From contig JACMNN010000009.1 in NCBI GenBank assembly GCA_014378555.1, forward strand, positions 1 to 38,784: a DNA stretch of 38,784 nucleotides, read 5' to 3'. The stretch's first letter is position 1. Every line of letters begins with the position of its first letter. Below the pieces are notes generated by a model, which worked only from the letters and a program-made list of their open reading frames with translations, was not told where the DNA came from and did not search any database. Positions 18,456 to 27,803 of this stretch are shown here, piece after piece. The DNA comes from Burkholderiales bacterium (lineage in GTDB: Bacteria > Pseudomonadota > Gammaproteobacteria > Burkholderiales > Casimicrobiaceae). The position numbers and the translations under genes were made by a program.

Positions 18456-19102
18456 ACAATTTTCGCTCGCCATCGGCAACTTTTGTGCAACGCGTCAAGT
18501 GGCTGTTGATCGTGCTCGGCATGATGCCGCTGCTGCGGCTGATTGCGGGCTTTCCGCTCGGGTGGTTGGGCGCCAACCCGATTGAATTTATTACCCGCTC
18601 GACCGGTACGTGGACCATTGTCGGTATTGCCGTCACGCTGTCCATCACGCCGCTGCGCAAACTGCTGAACTGGCCGTGGTTGATTCGGCTGCGGCGCGCA
18701 GCGGGCTTGCTGGCCTTTTTCTATGCCAGCCTGCACTTCACTACCTACATCTGGTTTGATCGCTTTTTTGACGTCGACGACATCATCAAAGACATCATCA
18801 AGCGTCCGTTCATCACGGTGGGTTTTGCTGCGTTTGTTTTGCTGATACCGCTGGCGGCAACGTCGAAAAACAGCATCATAAAAAAGCTTGGCGCCAAGCG
18901 CTGGCAACGCATTCACTATCTGATTTATTTGATCGCGATACTGGCGGTGATTCACTACTGGTGGCTAGTCAAAAAAGACCTGACGCAACCGATTATTTAC
19001 GCCGTCGTGTTCGCCGTACTGCTTGGCGTGCGACTTATCTGGAAACTACGCTCGGTGTCCAGCGAAAAACCGCCGCTTGTCGCAAAGCCGCCCTCTGACT
19101 GA
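18440..19102 (+). CDS. msrQ: Heme-binding membrane subunit MsrQ (YedZ)
   Basis: TGTWTIVGIAVTLSITPLRKLLNWPWLIRLRRAAGLLAFFYASLHFTTYIWFDRFFD ... WQRIHYLIYLIAILAVIHYWWLVK. Confidence 0.94.
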   Translation: MAIHLNNFRSPSATFVQRVKWLLIVLGMMPLLRLIAGFPLGWLGANPIEFITRSTGTWTIVGIAVTLSITPLRKLLNWPWLIRLRRAAGLLAFFYASLHFTTYIWFDRFFDVDDIIKDIIKRPFITVGFAAFVLLIPLAATSKNSIIKKLGAKRWQRIHYLIYLIAILAVIHYWWLVKKDLTQPIIYAVVFAVLLGVRLIWKLRSVSSEKPPLVAKPPSD

Positions 19103-19132
19103 ATTATGCTTGCGGTGTTTGATGCTTGATCC

Positions 19133-20482
19133 GTGAGCACGACCCACTCTGTAAGCGCTATGAATTCTGTTGTCCCCCGTTTTTTCGCCGTCGCTGTCTG
19201 TTTGCCGCTGTTAACTGCGTCGGTGTGGGCCCAAGATGTTGAGGAAGACTGGGGCATCAAGTTCCAGTCCACCTATGTCGCGCAGAGCAAGCGCGCCTTT
19301 GCCGCCGCATACTCGGGGCCAAATAGTCTGATTACGAAAAAAGAATTTAGCTATTCGTTCACGGCAACTGCCGCGCTAGGTTATCGCCCTTGGGCGGGGG
19401 CGGAAATTTATCTCAATCCCGAACTATCGCAAGGGGTGCCACTGTCTGGCCTGACCGGGCTCGGCGGGTTCCCCAACGGGGAGCTGGCGCGAACCTCCGG
19501 CCCTACGCCCACGCTGTATCGCGCTCGCACCTTCATCCGGCAGACTTGGGGTCTTGGCGGTGACAGCGAAAAGGTCGAAAGTGACTTCAATCAATTGGCA
19601 GGTACCGTGCGCAAACAGCGACTGGTGCTCACCGTGGGCACGGTGTCAATTCAAGACATTTTTGACGAAAACGCCTACAGTCACGACCCGCGAACACAGT
19701 TCCTTAACTGGGCGCTTATTACCCACGGCGCATATGACTTTGCCGCCGACGCGCGTGGCTACACCTCGGGCGCGGCAATCGAATACTTCGACGACAATTG
19801 GGCCATCCGCTTCGGTCGTTTTGCGCAGCCAAAAGAGCCCAATCAAATGGCGCTGGACGATCGACTGTTGAAAAATTACGGCGATCAGTTGGAGATTGAG
19901 CGCGCCCATACCGTGCTGGAACAGCCGGGCAAAGTTCGTGTGCTCGCGTTTCGCAACGTGGCGAAGATGTCGCGCTACAACGATGCACTTGCCCTCGCCA
20001 CACTTGCCCGCGCTACGCCTGACCTTAACGCAGTGCGCACCGGTCAGCGCGTGAAGTACGGCGTTGGCGTGAATATTGAGCAGGCCATCACACCGGATGT
20101 CGGCGTTTTTGCGCGGGCGATGTGGGCCGACGGCAATACCGAAACCTACGCGTACACCGAGATCGATCGCTCGTTTTCGTTGGGCGCGTTGATCAAGGGC
20201 ACCACCTGGGGCCGCGCGCAGGATACGCTCGGCATTGCGCTCGCCGTGAACGGCCTGTCGACGCCGCACCAACGCTATCTAGAGCGTGGTGGCATCGGCT
20301 TTTTCATCGGCGATGGCGCGTTGAACTACCGACCCGAGACCATCTTGGAAACGTTCTACAGCGTCAATCTGTTTAAGGGCACCTGGCTTAGTGCAGACGC
20401 ACAATACACACGTAACCCGGCCTACAACGCTGATCGCGGGCCGGTGAAAGTTGCCAGCCTTCGCTTGCACGTAGAGTTCTAA
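19133..20482 (+). CDS. Carbohydrate porin, OprB-like outer membrane protein
   Basis: Signal peptide, beta-rich repeats, YNADRGPVKVASLRLHVEF C-terminus ending in F; FDENAYSHDPRTQFLNWALITHGAYDFAADARGYT. ATG at ~19160 is an alternative start. Confidence 0.78.
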   Translation: MSTTHSVSAMNSVVPRFFAVAVCLPLLTASVWAQDVEEDWGIKFQSTYVAQSKRAFAAAYSGPNSLITKKEFSYSFTATAALGYRPWAGAEIYLNPELSQGVPLSGLTGLGGFPNGELARTSGPTPTLYRARTFIRQTWGLGGDSEKVESDFNQLAGTVRKQRLVLTVGTVSIQDIFDENAYSHDPRTQFLNWALITHGAYDFAADARGYTSGAAIEYFDDNWAIRFGRFAQPKEPNQMALDDRLLKNYGDQLEIERAHTVLEQPGKVRVLAFRNVAKMSRYNDALALATLARATPDLNAVRTGQRVKYGVGVNIEQAITPDVGVFARAMWADGNTETYAYTEIDRSFSLGALIKGTTWGRAQDTLGIALAVNGLSTPHQRYLERGGIGFFIGDGALNYRPETILETFYSVNLFKGTWLSADAQYTRNPAYNADRGPVKVASLRLHVEF

Positions 20483-20635
20483 GACTCGCGCTACGGCTGC
20501 CCGTCGCCGCGCGAAGGTCATGCTCATTTCGCATTGATGCCGGCTTGGCATCGGCGGATGCTGGCGTTCCGCTACGAATCTTTCTAGCATTCATTGCATC
20601 GGTTGTCTCAAACGACCTTAGTGGTGCGAAAGTTC

Positions 20636-21904
20636 ATGAAGCGCGTATTAGTTCTTGGTGCCGGAATCCTCGGCGTACACACAGCATATTTTTTGCGACA
20701 ACGCGGCTTTGACGTCACCGTGGTCGACCGCCAACCTGGTCCGGCACTGGAAACCAGTTTTGCCAATGGTAGCCAGATTTCGGTGAGCCAGTCCGACCCG
20801 TGGGCGAGCCCACATGCACCGTTCAAAATTCTGAAGTGGCTTGGCAAAGAAGACGCACCGCTGCTGTTTCGTCTGAAGTGGGACATCAATCAGTGGCGTT
20901 GGGGCCTGCGCTTCCTGTACGAATGCCTTCCCGGCCGCGCTGAGCACAATACGTTGCAGGCGATGCGCCTGTCGGAATACAGCCGTCGTACGCTGCAAAT
21001 GCTGCGCAAAGAAACCGCCATCCAGTATGACCATGCCGAAGCAGGCATCATGATGATTCACTCCAATCGGCAGAGCTTTGATGAGGCGGCTGAGGCCGCG
21101 CAATTGCTGATTCGCAACGGTGAGCGGCGCGACGTTTTGTCGGTGGCCGAAGCGGTGACCATTGAGCCTGCGTTGGCGCACACTGCGCCTACTTTGGCCG
21201 GGGCAATTTATGCGCCGAACGATGAATCGGGCGATGCTTACAAGTTCACCGTTGCGCTGGCGGAACGCGCGGCGGCCATGGGCGTTGAGTTTCTCTACAA
21301 CACCACGATCGAGCGAATTGATCGAGGGCAAGGCGGCGTGACGGGAGTGGTCGTAGCCCCCTCCTCAACCAGCGCAGGCGCGGGCAGAACATTGACCGCC
21401 GACAGCTACGTGGTGGCGCTGGGCTCGTATTCCACTAGCCTATTGAAAGGTGTTGGTGTCGACGCTTTGATCTATCCTGCCAAAGGCTACAGCGCAACGC
21501 TGCCGATTGTGAATCAGCCCGGCGCTCCCAAGGGCAGCATTACCGATGACGAAATGAAGATTGTGTTCACCACTATCGGTGATCGTTTACGTATTGCCGG
21601 TACGGCGGAATTGAACGGATTCGACACCACGCTTAACCCGGTCCGCTGCGCAGCGCTGACCAACCGCGCAAAGCATCATTTTCCTGATCTTTGCGATTGG
21701 CAGGCAGTGCAATACTGGACGGGCTTGCGTCCCGCAACGCCGTCCAATCTGCCCATCATCGGTCAATCAAAACTCAAAAATCTTTACTTGAACACCGGAC
21801 ACGGCACACTAGGCTGGACCGAGGGGCCCGGCTCAGCGCGCGCGTTGGCGGACATCATCGCAGGCGAAAAACCCGAAGTGGATTACGAGTTTCTAGGCGC
21901 GTAG
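20636..21904 (+). CDS. dadA: D-amino acid dehydrogenase family FAD oxidoreductase
   Basis: MKRVLVLGAGILGVHTAYFLRQRGFDVTVVDRQPGPALETSFANGSQISVSQSDPWASP ... GTLGWTEGPGSARALADIIAG. Confidence 0.92.
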   Translation: MKRVLVLGAGILGVHTAYFLRQRGFDVTVVDRQPGPALETSFANGSQISVSQSDPWASPHAPFKILKWLGKEDAPLLFRLKWDINQWRWGLRFLYECLPGRAEHNTLQAMRLSEYSRRTLQMLRKETAIQYDHAEAGIMMIHSNRQSFDEAAEAAQLLIRNGERRDVLSVAEAVTIEPALAHTAPTLAGAIYAPNDESGDAYKFTVALAERAAAMGVEFLYNTTIERIDRGQGGVTGVVVAPSSTSAGAGRTLTADSYVVALGSYSTSLLKGVGVDALIYPAKGYSATLPIVNQPGAPKGSITDDEMKIVFTTIGDRLRIAGTAELNGFDTTLNPVRCAALTNRAKHHFPDLCDWQAVQYWTGLRPATPSNLPIIGQSKLKNLYLNTGHGTLGWTEGPGSARALADIIAGEKPEVDYEFLGA

Positions 21905-22054
21905 GCCCGACCGTCAAGCATCGGGTGCGCGCAGCAGGTCCACACGTCGCAGCGAATAATCAGCGCGGAACTCGCGAAGGTTCGCTGCGTTGAGCGCCCT
22001 CTATGTAGCGCCTGCCTCGTAAAATCAGTCGCTCACCCGTCATGAAATGCCCAC

Positions 22055-23275
22055 GTGAATAAATCTTTGTCTGCTGTGTTGGCCGCGGGCGCCACGCTCG
22101 CCGCTGCCAGCCTTCTCTTTGCGCAATCGGCCGTAATGCCGGCAACGCCCGCCCCACCTACCGTTGCTGCCGTCGCTGCCGCCGCTGCAACGTCGGTCCC
22201 CATTGCCGCGCCCGCCATTAATGCCGCCGCCTATCTGGTTGTTGAAGCCACCAGTGGCCAGGTTTTGGCCGAATCCAACACCAAACTGCGCCGTGATCCG
22301 GCCTCCCTCACTAAGCTGATGACGGCCTACCTGGTGTTCGATGCGTTGCATCAAAAGCAACTATCGCTCGGGCAACGCCTGCCGGTTCCGGAGCGCGCAT
22401 GGAAGGCGGAGGGCTCGCGCATGTTTATTGAGCCCGGCGTGCCGATCACCACCGAGGATTTGCTGCGCGGGTTGATTATTCAATCCGGTAACGACGCAGC
22501 GATTGCATTGGCCATTGCAGTGGCTGGCAACGAAAGCGAATTCGTGGTGCGCATGAATCGTGAGGCGAAGCGTTTGGGCATGGCCGACACCCAGTTTTTA
22601 AACCCGACCGGCCTCACCCAACAGGGGCATTATTCGACGGCACACGACCTCGCCATTTTGGCGTTGGCGCTGATGCGAAACTTTCCGCAGTACACCAAGT
22701 TTTATGCAGAAAAAAGCTACACCTACAACCGCATCGTTCAGGAAAATCGTAACCGCCTACTGTTTTCTGATCCGACCGTGGACGGCCTGAAAACGGGCCA
22801 TACAGAGGCCGCTGGTTGGTGTCTGATTGCCACCGTTAATCGTCCGCCACGCAGGCTTTTAACGGTCGTGCTCGGCGCGCCGTCGGAAGCTTTGCGTATC
22901 GCTGAATCGAGAAAATTGATTGAATGGGCATTCACGGCATACGAAGGACGCAAGTTGTTTGAGGGCGGCAAAGCCATTCAGCAGCTCGCGGTGTGGAAGT
23001 CCACAGTTGACGCCATTCCAGTGGGTGTACGCGAAGATGTCATCGCGGTCAGCGATACTGGAAAAGGCTCGAGTATCAGTACCGAATTGATCATTCCTGA
23101 ACCGCGCCTTGGGCCGCTGGTGGCGGGTGACACGGTGGGCAAATTGCGGGTGCTGCGAGCGGGTAGCGTAATTTACGAGCGCGACGTTATCGCCATGGAA
23201 TCGGCACCGGGTGCCCCCCTATGGAAGCGTGCCGTGCATTCAGTTGTGTTGTGGTGGAAAGGAATGTTTAAATGA
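22055..23275 (+). CDS. dacC: D-alanyl-D-alanine carboxypeptidase (PBP5/6 family)
   Basis: SLTKLMTAYLVFDAL (SxxK), SGNDAAIALA (SxN), DGLKTGHTEAAGWCL (KTG). GTG start. Confidence 0.93.
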   Translation: MNKSLSAVLAAGATLAAASLLFAQSAVMPATPAPPTVAAVAAAAATSVPIAAPAINAAAYLVVEATSGQVLAESNTKLRRDPASLTKLMTAYLVFDALHQKQLSLGQRLPVPERAWKAEGSRMFIEPGVPITTEDLLRGLIIQSGNDAAIALAIAVAGNESEFVVRMNREAKRLGMADTQFLNPTGLTQQGHYSTAHDLAILALALMRNFPQYTKFYAEKSYTYNRIVQENRNRLLFSDPTVDGLKTGHTEAAGWCLIATVNRPPRRLLTVVLGAPSEALRIAESRKLIEWAFTAYEGRKLFEGGKAIQQLAVWKSTVDAIPVGVREDVIAVSDTGKGSSISTELIIPEPRLGPLVAGDTVGKLRVLRAGSVIYERDVIAMESAPGAPLWKRAVHSVVLWWKGMFK

Positions 23276-24123
23276 TTTTTTTGAATGGGGCTTGGATGCC
23301 CGTTGAAGAGGCCAAAGTCAGCGTGCTCGATCGCGGCTTTATTTATGGCGACGGTGTGTATGAGTACGTGCCGGTGATCAACGGAAAACCGTATCGCCTT
23401 GAAGGACACCTCAATCGATTGAGTAATTCTTGCAAAGAAATTGGCCTCAAGAACCCGTATTCGCACGCCGAATGGGCAGCGTTGGTCGACCAGATTGTCG
23501 AAAAGAACGGCGCTCACGATCAGGGTGTCTATTGGCAGATCACGCGCGGCGTGGCCAAGCGCGACCACAGTTTTCCGGTGGGCGTCGAACCGACGGTGTT
23601 CATGATGTCGAACCCGTTGCCGAAGCTCACGCAGCAGCAAATTGACAACGGCGTACCGTGTTACACCTTCCCCGATACACGCTGGCATCGCTGCCACATT
23701 AAAAGCATTTCGCTGCTCGGTAACGTGCTTGCCAAGCAATATGCGACTGAACACGGCGGTGCCGAAGTGGTGATGTTGCGCGATGGCGTTCTGACTGAAG
23801 CAGCAGCGTCAAATGTGTTTTGCGTGTTCGGTGACACCATCGTTTCTGCGCCGAAGGACAATCATATTTTGGTCGGCATCACGCTCGATGCCGTCTCCGA
23901 GCTTGCCAAAAAAGCCGGTATGAAGTTAGAGGTCCGTCCAGTAAAAGAGGCCGAGATGTGGGCGGCTGACGAAATGTGGCTGTCGTCATCGAGCAAAGGC
24001 GTGCTTGCCATCACCACACTCGACGATAAGCCCATTGGTAACGCCGCCCATGTGGGCAAGCCGGGCCCGATGTTCAAGAAGATGTTCGCCCTAGTGCAAG
24101 CTGATTTATTTGGCACGCATTGA
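23272..24123 (+). CDS. dat: D-amino acid aminotransferase (class IV)
   Basis: VSVLDRGFIYGDGVYEYVPVINGKPYRLEGHLNRL ... KSISLLGNVLAKQYA ... LTEAAASNVF. Confidence 0.92.
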   Translation: MIFLNGAWMPVEEAKVSVLDRGFIYGDGVYEYVPVINGKPYRLEGHLNRLSNSCKEIGLKNPYSHAEWAALVDQIVEKNGAHDQGVYWQITRGVAKRDHSFPVGVEPTVFMMSNPLPKLTQQQIDNGVPCYTFPDTRWHRCHIKSISLLGNVLAKQYATEHGGAEVVMLRDGVLTEAAASNVFCVFGDTIVSAPKDNHILVGITLDAVSELAKKAGMKLEVRPVKEAEMWAADEMWLSSSSKGVLAITTLDDKPIGNAAHVGKPGPMFKKMFALVQADLFGTH

Positions 24124-24136
24124 GGCGGGTGCAATC

Positions 24137-24448
24137 ATGACCGACAGCCCTCCAGAAAAGCCGAAGACCCCCGCGAAAGTAGCTGCATACAAAGACACGC
24201 TGTTTGAATTTCCTACGGAATATCCACTGAAAGTCGTCGGCAAAAACATTCCCGGATTTGAGAAAACGGTACTCGAGCTTGTGAGCCGTCATGTGCTTGA
24301 TTTTGATCACGCAACAGTGACTGCGCGCGAATCCAAGGGCGGCAAATATCTGGCTGTGTCGGTGAGCTTTGTTGCCCAGTCCAAGGTGCAACTAGACGCG
24401 CTGTATCAAGACCTGACCGATCACGTGGACATCGTCTGGGCGCTATAG
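24137..24448 (+). CDS. ybeD: DUF493 (YbeD-like) protein
   Basis: LFEFPTEYPLKVVGKNIPGFEKTVLELVSRHV...ARESKGGKYLAVSVSFVAQSKVQLDALYQDLTDHVDIVWAL; located upstream of lipB. Confidence 0.92.
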   Translation: MTDSPPEKPKTPAKVAAYKDTLFEFPTEYPLKVVGKNIPGFEKTVLELVSRHVLDFDHATVTARESKGGKYLAVSVSFVAQSKVQLDALYQDLTDHVDIVWAL

Positions 24449-24458
24449 CCAATTCATC

Positions 24459-25556
24459 GTGATCATTCGCCAACTGGGTCGCGTTGACTATTTGCCGACA
24501 TGGGAAAAGATGCGCGCGTTCACCGATGCGCGCAGCCCCGACACCGAGGACGAACTGTGGGTCTGCGAGCACGCGCCAGTGTTCACGCAAGGCGTGGCGG
24601 GAAAGCCTGAACATCTATTGCTTAACCCGGCAAATATCCCAGTCATAAAAACAGATCGCGGCGGCCAGATCACCTATCACGGGCCGGGGCAGGCCATGGT
24701 CTACGTGCTGTTCAATCTTAAACGCGCGGGATACGGCGTGCGTGAGCTGGTGCTGCGGATCGAGAACGCGGTGATTGTGTTGCTGGCGGCCCATGGCGTG
24801 GCGGCCTACGGAAAACGCGATGCGCCTGGGGTGTACGTCGAACTGCCTAGCCCCCTCTCCCGCAGCGCGGGAGAGGGTTGGGGTGAGGGCGGTGATCAGC
24901 ACAACTACCTAAGCATAAATCCCGCCTCGCAACTCCCACAAGATCTAAAGCATTACGCCAGAGAAATGCGCGCGAATGCGACCGATGCTGAAGCTTTGAT
25001 ATGGAGTCTCGTGCGCGGCCGACGCCTGCTCGGACTGAAGTTTCGAAGACAGCACACCGTCGGTCGTTACATCCTTGATTTTTACTGCGAAGAATTGCAG
25101 CTAGCGATAGAACTTGATGGAGGGCAGCATCAGGAGCAGGTTAATTACGACGCAGAACGTACCGAAAAACTTGAAAAACACGGCATTACTGTTCTACGGT
25201 TTTGGAACAACGACGTGATGACGCAAACTGAGGTTGTGATGCAAGATTTATTCAATCGCATTCAGTCTATGCAATCGCCCTCACCCCAACCCTCTCCCGC
25301 GCTGCGGGAGAGGGGGTCGAACCCAGAAGCAAAGATCGCAGCCTTGGGCTTGAAAGTACGAAACGGCCACACCTATCACGGCCTCGCTTTTAATGTCGAC
25401 ATGGACTTAACCCCGTTTTCTGCCATCAACCCATGCGGCTACTCCGGCCTGCGTGTCACTCATCTCCATGAGCTTGGCGTCAGTCTCACGCTGGAGACAG
25501 CCGGAATGAGCCTCGCCGAAGAACTGCGTCGGCAGCTGAGCGCACCCGTCAAGTGA
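24459..25556 (+). CDS. lipB: Octanoyltransferase LipB interrupted in frame by a DUF559 nuclease-like domain element (365 aa)
   Basis: LipB N-part ...TDRGGQITYHGPGQAMVYVLFNLKRAGYGVRELV...KRDAPGVYVE; LipB C-part AKIAALGLKVRNGHTYHGLAFNVDMDLTPFSAINPCGYSGL; in between a complete DUF559-like domain bounded by inverted repeats; one continuous ORF. Confidence 0.95.
   Translation: MIIRQLGRVDYLPTWEKMRAFTDARSPDTEDELWVCEHAPVFTQGVAGKPEHLLLNPANIPVIKTDRGGQITYHGPGQAMVYVLFNLKRAGYGVRELVLRIENAVIVLLAAHGVAAYGKRDAPGVYVELPSPLSRSAGEGWGEGGDQHNYLSINPASQLPQDLKHYAREMRANATDAEALIWSLVRGRRLLGLKFRRQHTVGRYILDFYCEELQLAIELDGGQHQEQVNYDAERTEKLEKHGITVLRFWNNDVMTQTEVVMQDLFNRIQSMQSPSPQPSPALRERGSNPEAKIAALGLKVRNGHTYHGLAFNVDMDLTPFSAINPCGYSGLRVTHLHELGVSLTLETAGMSLAEELRRQLSAPVK
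24851..25316 (+). mobile_element. Candidate DUF559-carrying palindromic mobile element in lipB with ~41-bp perfect terminal inverted repeats
   Basis: Left end CCCCCTCTCCCGCAGCGCGGGAGAGGGTTGGGGTGAGGGCG (24851-24891) is the exact reverse complement of 25276-25316. Cargo encodes HYAREMRANATDAEALIWSLVRGRRLLGLKFRRQHTVGRYILDFYCEELQLAIELDGGQHQEQVNYDAERTEKLEKHGITVLRFWNNDVMTQTEVVMQDLFNRI. Confidence 0.75.
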
Positions 25557-25568
25557 GAAAATAGCCGC

Positions 25569-26552
25569 ATGGACTTGTTAACCACCGCCCCAGAAACTGC
25601 CTCCCTCAGCAACGCCGCTGGAATCAAGCATAAGGGGGATGCCAAAACCGCACGCATCCCGATCAAAATTGTGTCGGCGCCGATGCTGCGCAAGCCCGAC
25701 TGGATTCGCGTTAAGGCACCCACCGGCGAGGCGGCAATTCGCTTTACCGAGATCAAAAAAATCCTTCGCGAACACAATTTGCACTCGGTGTGTGAAGAGG
25801 CGAGCTGCCCGAACATCGGCGAATGTTTCGGCAAGGGCACAGCCACCTTTATGATCATGGGCGACATCTGCACGCGGCGTTGCCCGTTTTGCGATGTGGG
25901 CCACGGTCGCCCAAATCCACTCGACGTTGACGAGCCAAAAAATCTCGCCAAAACCATTGCCGCGCTGCGCCTGAAATACGTGGTGATCACCAGCGTGGAT
26001 CGCGATGATCTGCGCGACGGCGGTGCTGGGCATTTCGTCGAATGCATTAGGCAGGTTCGCGAGTTGTCACCTCAGACGCAGATCGAAGTGCTAGTGCCTG
26101 ATTTCCGAGGTCGTGTCGACAAGGCGCTGGCCATTCTGGAGGCGGCACCGCCGGACATCATGAATCACAACATGGAAACCGTGCCGCGTCTCTACAAGCA
26201 GGCGCGCCCCGGCTCCGACTACGCGCATTCGTTGGCACTGTTGCGAGATTTCAAGGCCAAATTTCCGGCGGTGCCGACCAAGAGCGGCCTCATGGTCGGC
26301 CTCGGCGAAACCGACGAGGAAATCCTCGGCGTCATGCGCGACATGCGCGCGCACCACATCGATATGCTCACCATTGGCCAGTATCTGCAACCCTCCCTTA
26401 GTCACTTGCCGGTGCTGCGCTACGTGCATCCCGATACCTTCGCCATGTTCGAGCGCGAAGCCTACGCGATGGGCTTCAAACACGCAGCGGTCGGCGCGAT
26501 GGTGCGCAGTTCGTACCATGCGGATAAGCAGGCCGATGGCGTGGTGGGCTGA
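25569..26552 (+). CDS. lipA: Lipoyl synthase
   Basis: [13 protein letters not shown] and [15 protein letters not shown] cluster motifs (CxxxxxC; CxxxCxxC), radical SAM. Confidence 0.97.
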   Translation: MDLLTTAPETASLSNAAGIKHKGDAKTARIPIKIVSAPMLRKPDWIRVKAPTGEAAIRFTEIKKILREHNLHSVCEEASCPNIGECFGKGTATFMIMGDICTRRCPFCDVGHGRPNPLDVDEPKNLAKTIAALRLKYVVITSVDRDDLRDGGAGHFVECIRQVRELSPQTQIEVLVPDFRGRVDKALAILEAAPPDIMNHNMETVPRLYKQARPGSDYAHSLALLRDFKAKFPAVPTKSGLMVGLGETDEEILGVMRDMRAHHIDMLTIGQYLQPSLSHLPVLRYVHPDTFAMFEREAYAMGFKHAAVGAMVRSSYHADKQADGVVG

Positions 26553-26742
26553 GGCATTCTTAAAGCCATCGGGACTTTAGGGAAACACGGACTTGTTCAC
26601 TCTTTTCGTCTTTCCGTCCCGGCCCTCGCCGTGGTGACTGTTGGCCGGAATCCATGCCCCCTACCCACCCAAAACGAAAATAAGTACTTCCCCGCCGCGG
26701 CCGGCAACAGGATTGCCTCGTGGCGCGCCCAGATCATTGCAT

Positions 26743-27666
26743 TTGAATCCCAGCACTTTCTTTACTAACCGCAAGACGGCGTTTCTGCTTGCTTCGTTCT
26801 GCTGCCTGTTGTGGGGCAGCGCCTATCCGGCGATCAAATCCGGTTATGCGCTGTTCAGCATTGCCGCCGGAGACATTCCTTCGAAACTGCTGTTTGCCGG
26901 GTATCGCTTCCTTCCGGCCGGGCTGCTGTTGCTGCTGATTGCTGCACTGACCAAGAAAAACATCTTCTCGCTAACGCCGCGTGCGCTTGCGCAGCTAACC
27001 CTGCTCGGTCTCACCCAGACGACTTTGCAATATCTTTTTTTCTACACCGGTCTCGCGTACGCCACCGGAGTAAAAAGCGCTATCTTGAATGCAACTGGCA
27101 CCTTTTTCAGCGTGTTACTGGCGCATTACCTTTATAAAAATGATCGCCTGAGCGCGAACAAACTGATCGGTTGCGCCGTCGGTTTTGTCGGCGTAATGGT
27201 GGTGAATTTCAGCGATAGTCTGCTGACGTTTGATTTCACGTTGCTCGGCGAAGGCTCGGTGGTGATCGCAGCGTTTGTGTTCTCGGCGGCGTCAATTTAC
27301 GGCAAACGCATTTCGCAACAGATGGATTCCGTGGTGATGGCGGGCTATCAGCTCGCCATCGGTGGCGTGGCGCTGTTGCTGATCGGCTGGGCAAGCGGCG
27401 GCACTTTGTCCGGCTTCACCGCCAGGTCCGCAGCGTTGTTGATTTACATGGTGCTTTTGTCGGCGGCAGCGTTCGCACTGTGGAGCATTTTGCTAAAGTA
27501 CAACCGCGTCAGCATGGTGACCGCGTTCAATTTCATGATCCCAGTGTTCGGCGCCCTGCTCTCGGCCCTGTTTCTCGGCGAAACCATCTTCGAATGGAAA
27601 AACGCTGTTGCGCTGCTGCTGGTGTGCGGCGGCATCTGGATAGTGACAAAGGAAAAAAACGGGTAA
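26743..27666 (+). CDS. EamA-family DMT transporter (start uncertain)
   Basis: FLLASFCCLLWGSAYPAIKSGYALF ... GEGSVVIAAFVFSAASIYGKRIS ... FMIPVFGALLSALFLGETIFEWKNAVALLLVCGGIWIV. ORF track opens at 26641, but its first ~34 codons look non-coding. Confidence 0.88.
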   Translation: MNPSTFFTNRKTAFLLASFCCLLWGSAYPAIKSGYALFSIAAGDIPSKLLFAGYRFLPAGLLLLLIAALTKKNIFSLTPRALAQLTLLGLTQTTLQYLFFYTGLAYATGVKSAILNATGTFFSVLLAHYLYKNDRLSANKLIGCAVGFVGVMVVNFSDSLLTFDFTLLGEGSVVIAAFVFSAASIYGKRISQQMDSVVMAGYQLAIGGVALLLIGWASGGTLSGFTARSAALLIYMVLLSAAAFALWSILLKYNRVSMVTAFNFMIPVFGALLSALFLGETIFEWKNAVALLLVCGGIWIVTKEKNG

Positions 27667-27803
27667 CGGCTTTCGCGCGCAACCCCATTCAATAGGGGCT
27701 AATAGCTGAATGATGATGTATATCGACCCAAAGCATTTAATGGGTCTTAGCCCAAGCGCAATAAGGCTTTCGGACAAAAGTTGATTCACGCAATGAGCAA
27801 AAA

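Noticed and set aside
24851-25316. Treating lipB as a pseudogene because of the insertion
   Set aside because: The frame is intact across the whole element and the Lys and Cys motif regions are preserved, so an active fusion is at least as likely.
26641-26742. N-terminal ~34 codons of the EamA ORF as called in the track
   Set aside because: Peptide GIHAPYPPKTKISTSPPRPATGLPRGAPRS is not transporter-like and looks like translated intergenic or repeat sequence; start probably further downstream.
27683-27746. Hairpins CCCC-ATTCAATA-GGGG and GACCCA-AAGCATTTAA-TGGGTC between EamA and moeB
   Set aside because: Short stems without a U-run; plausible convergent terminators but not strong enough to call.
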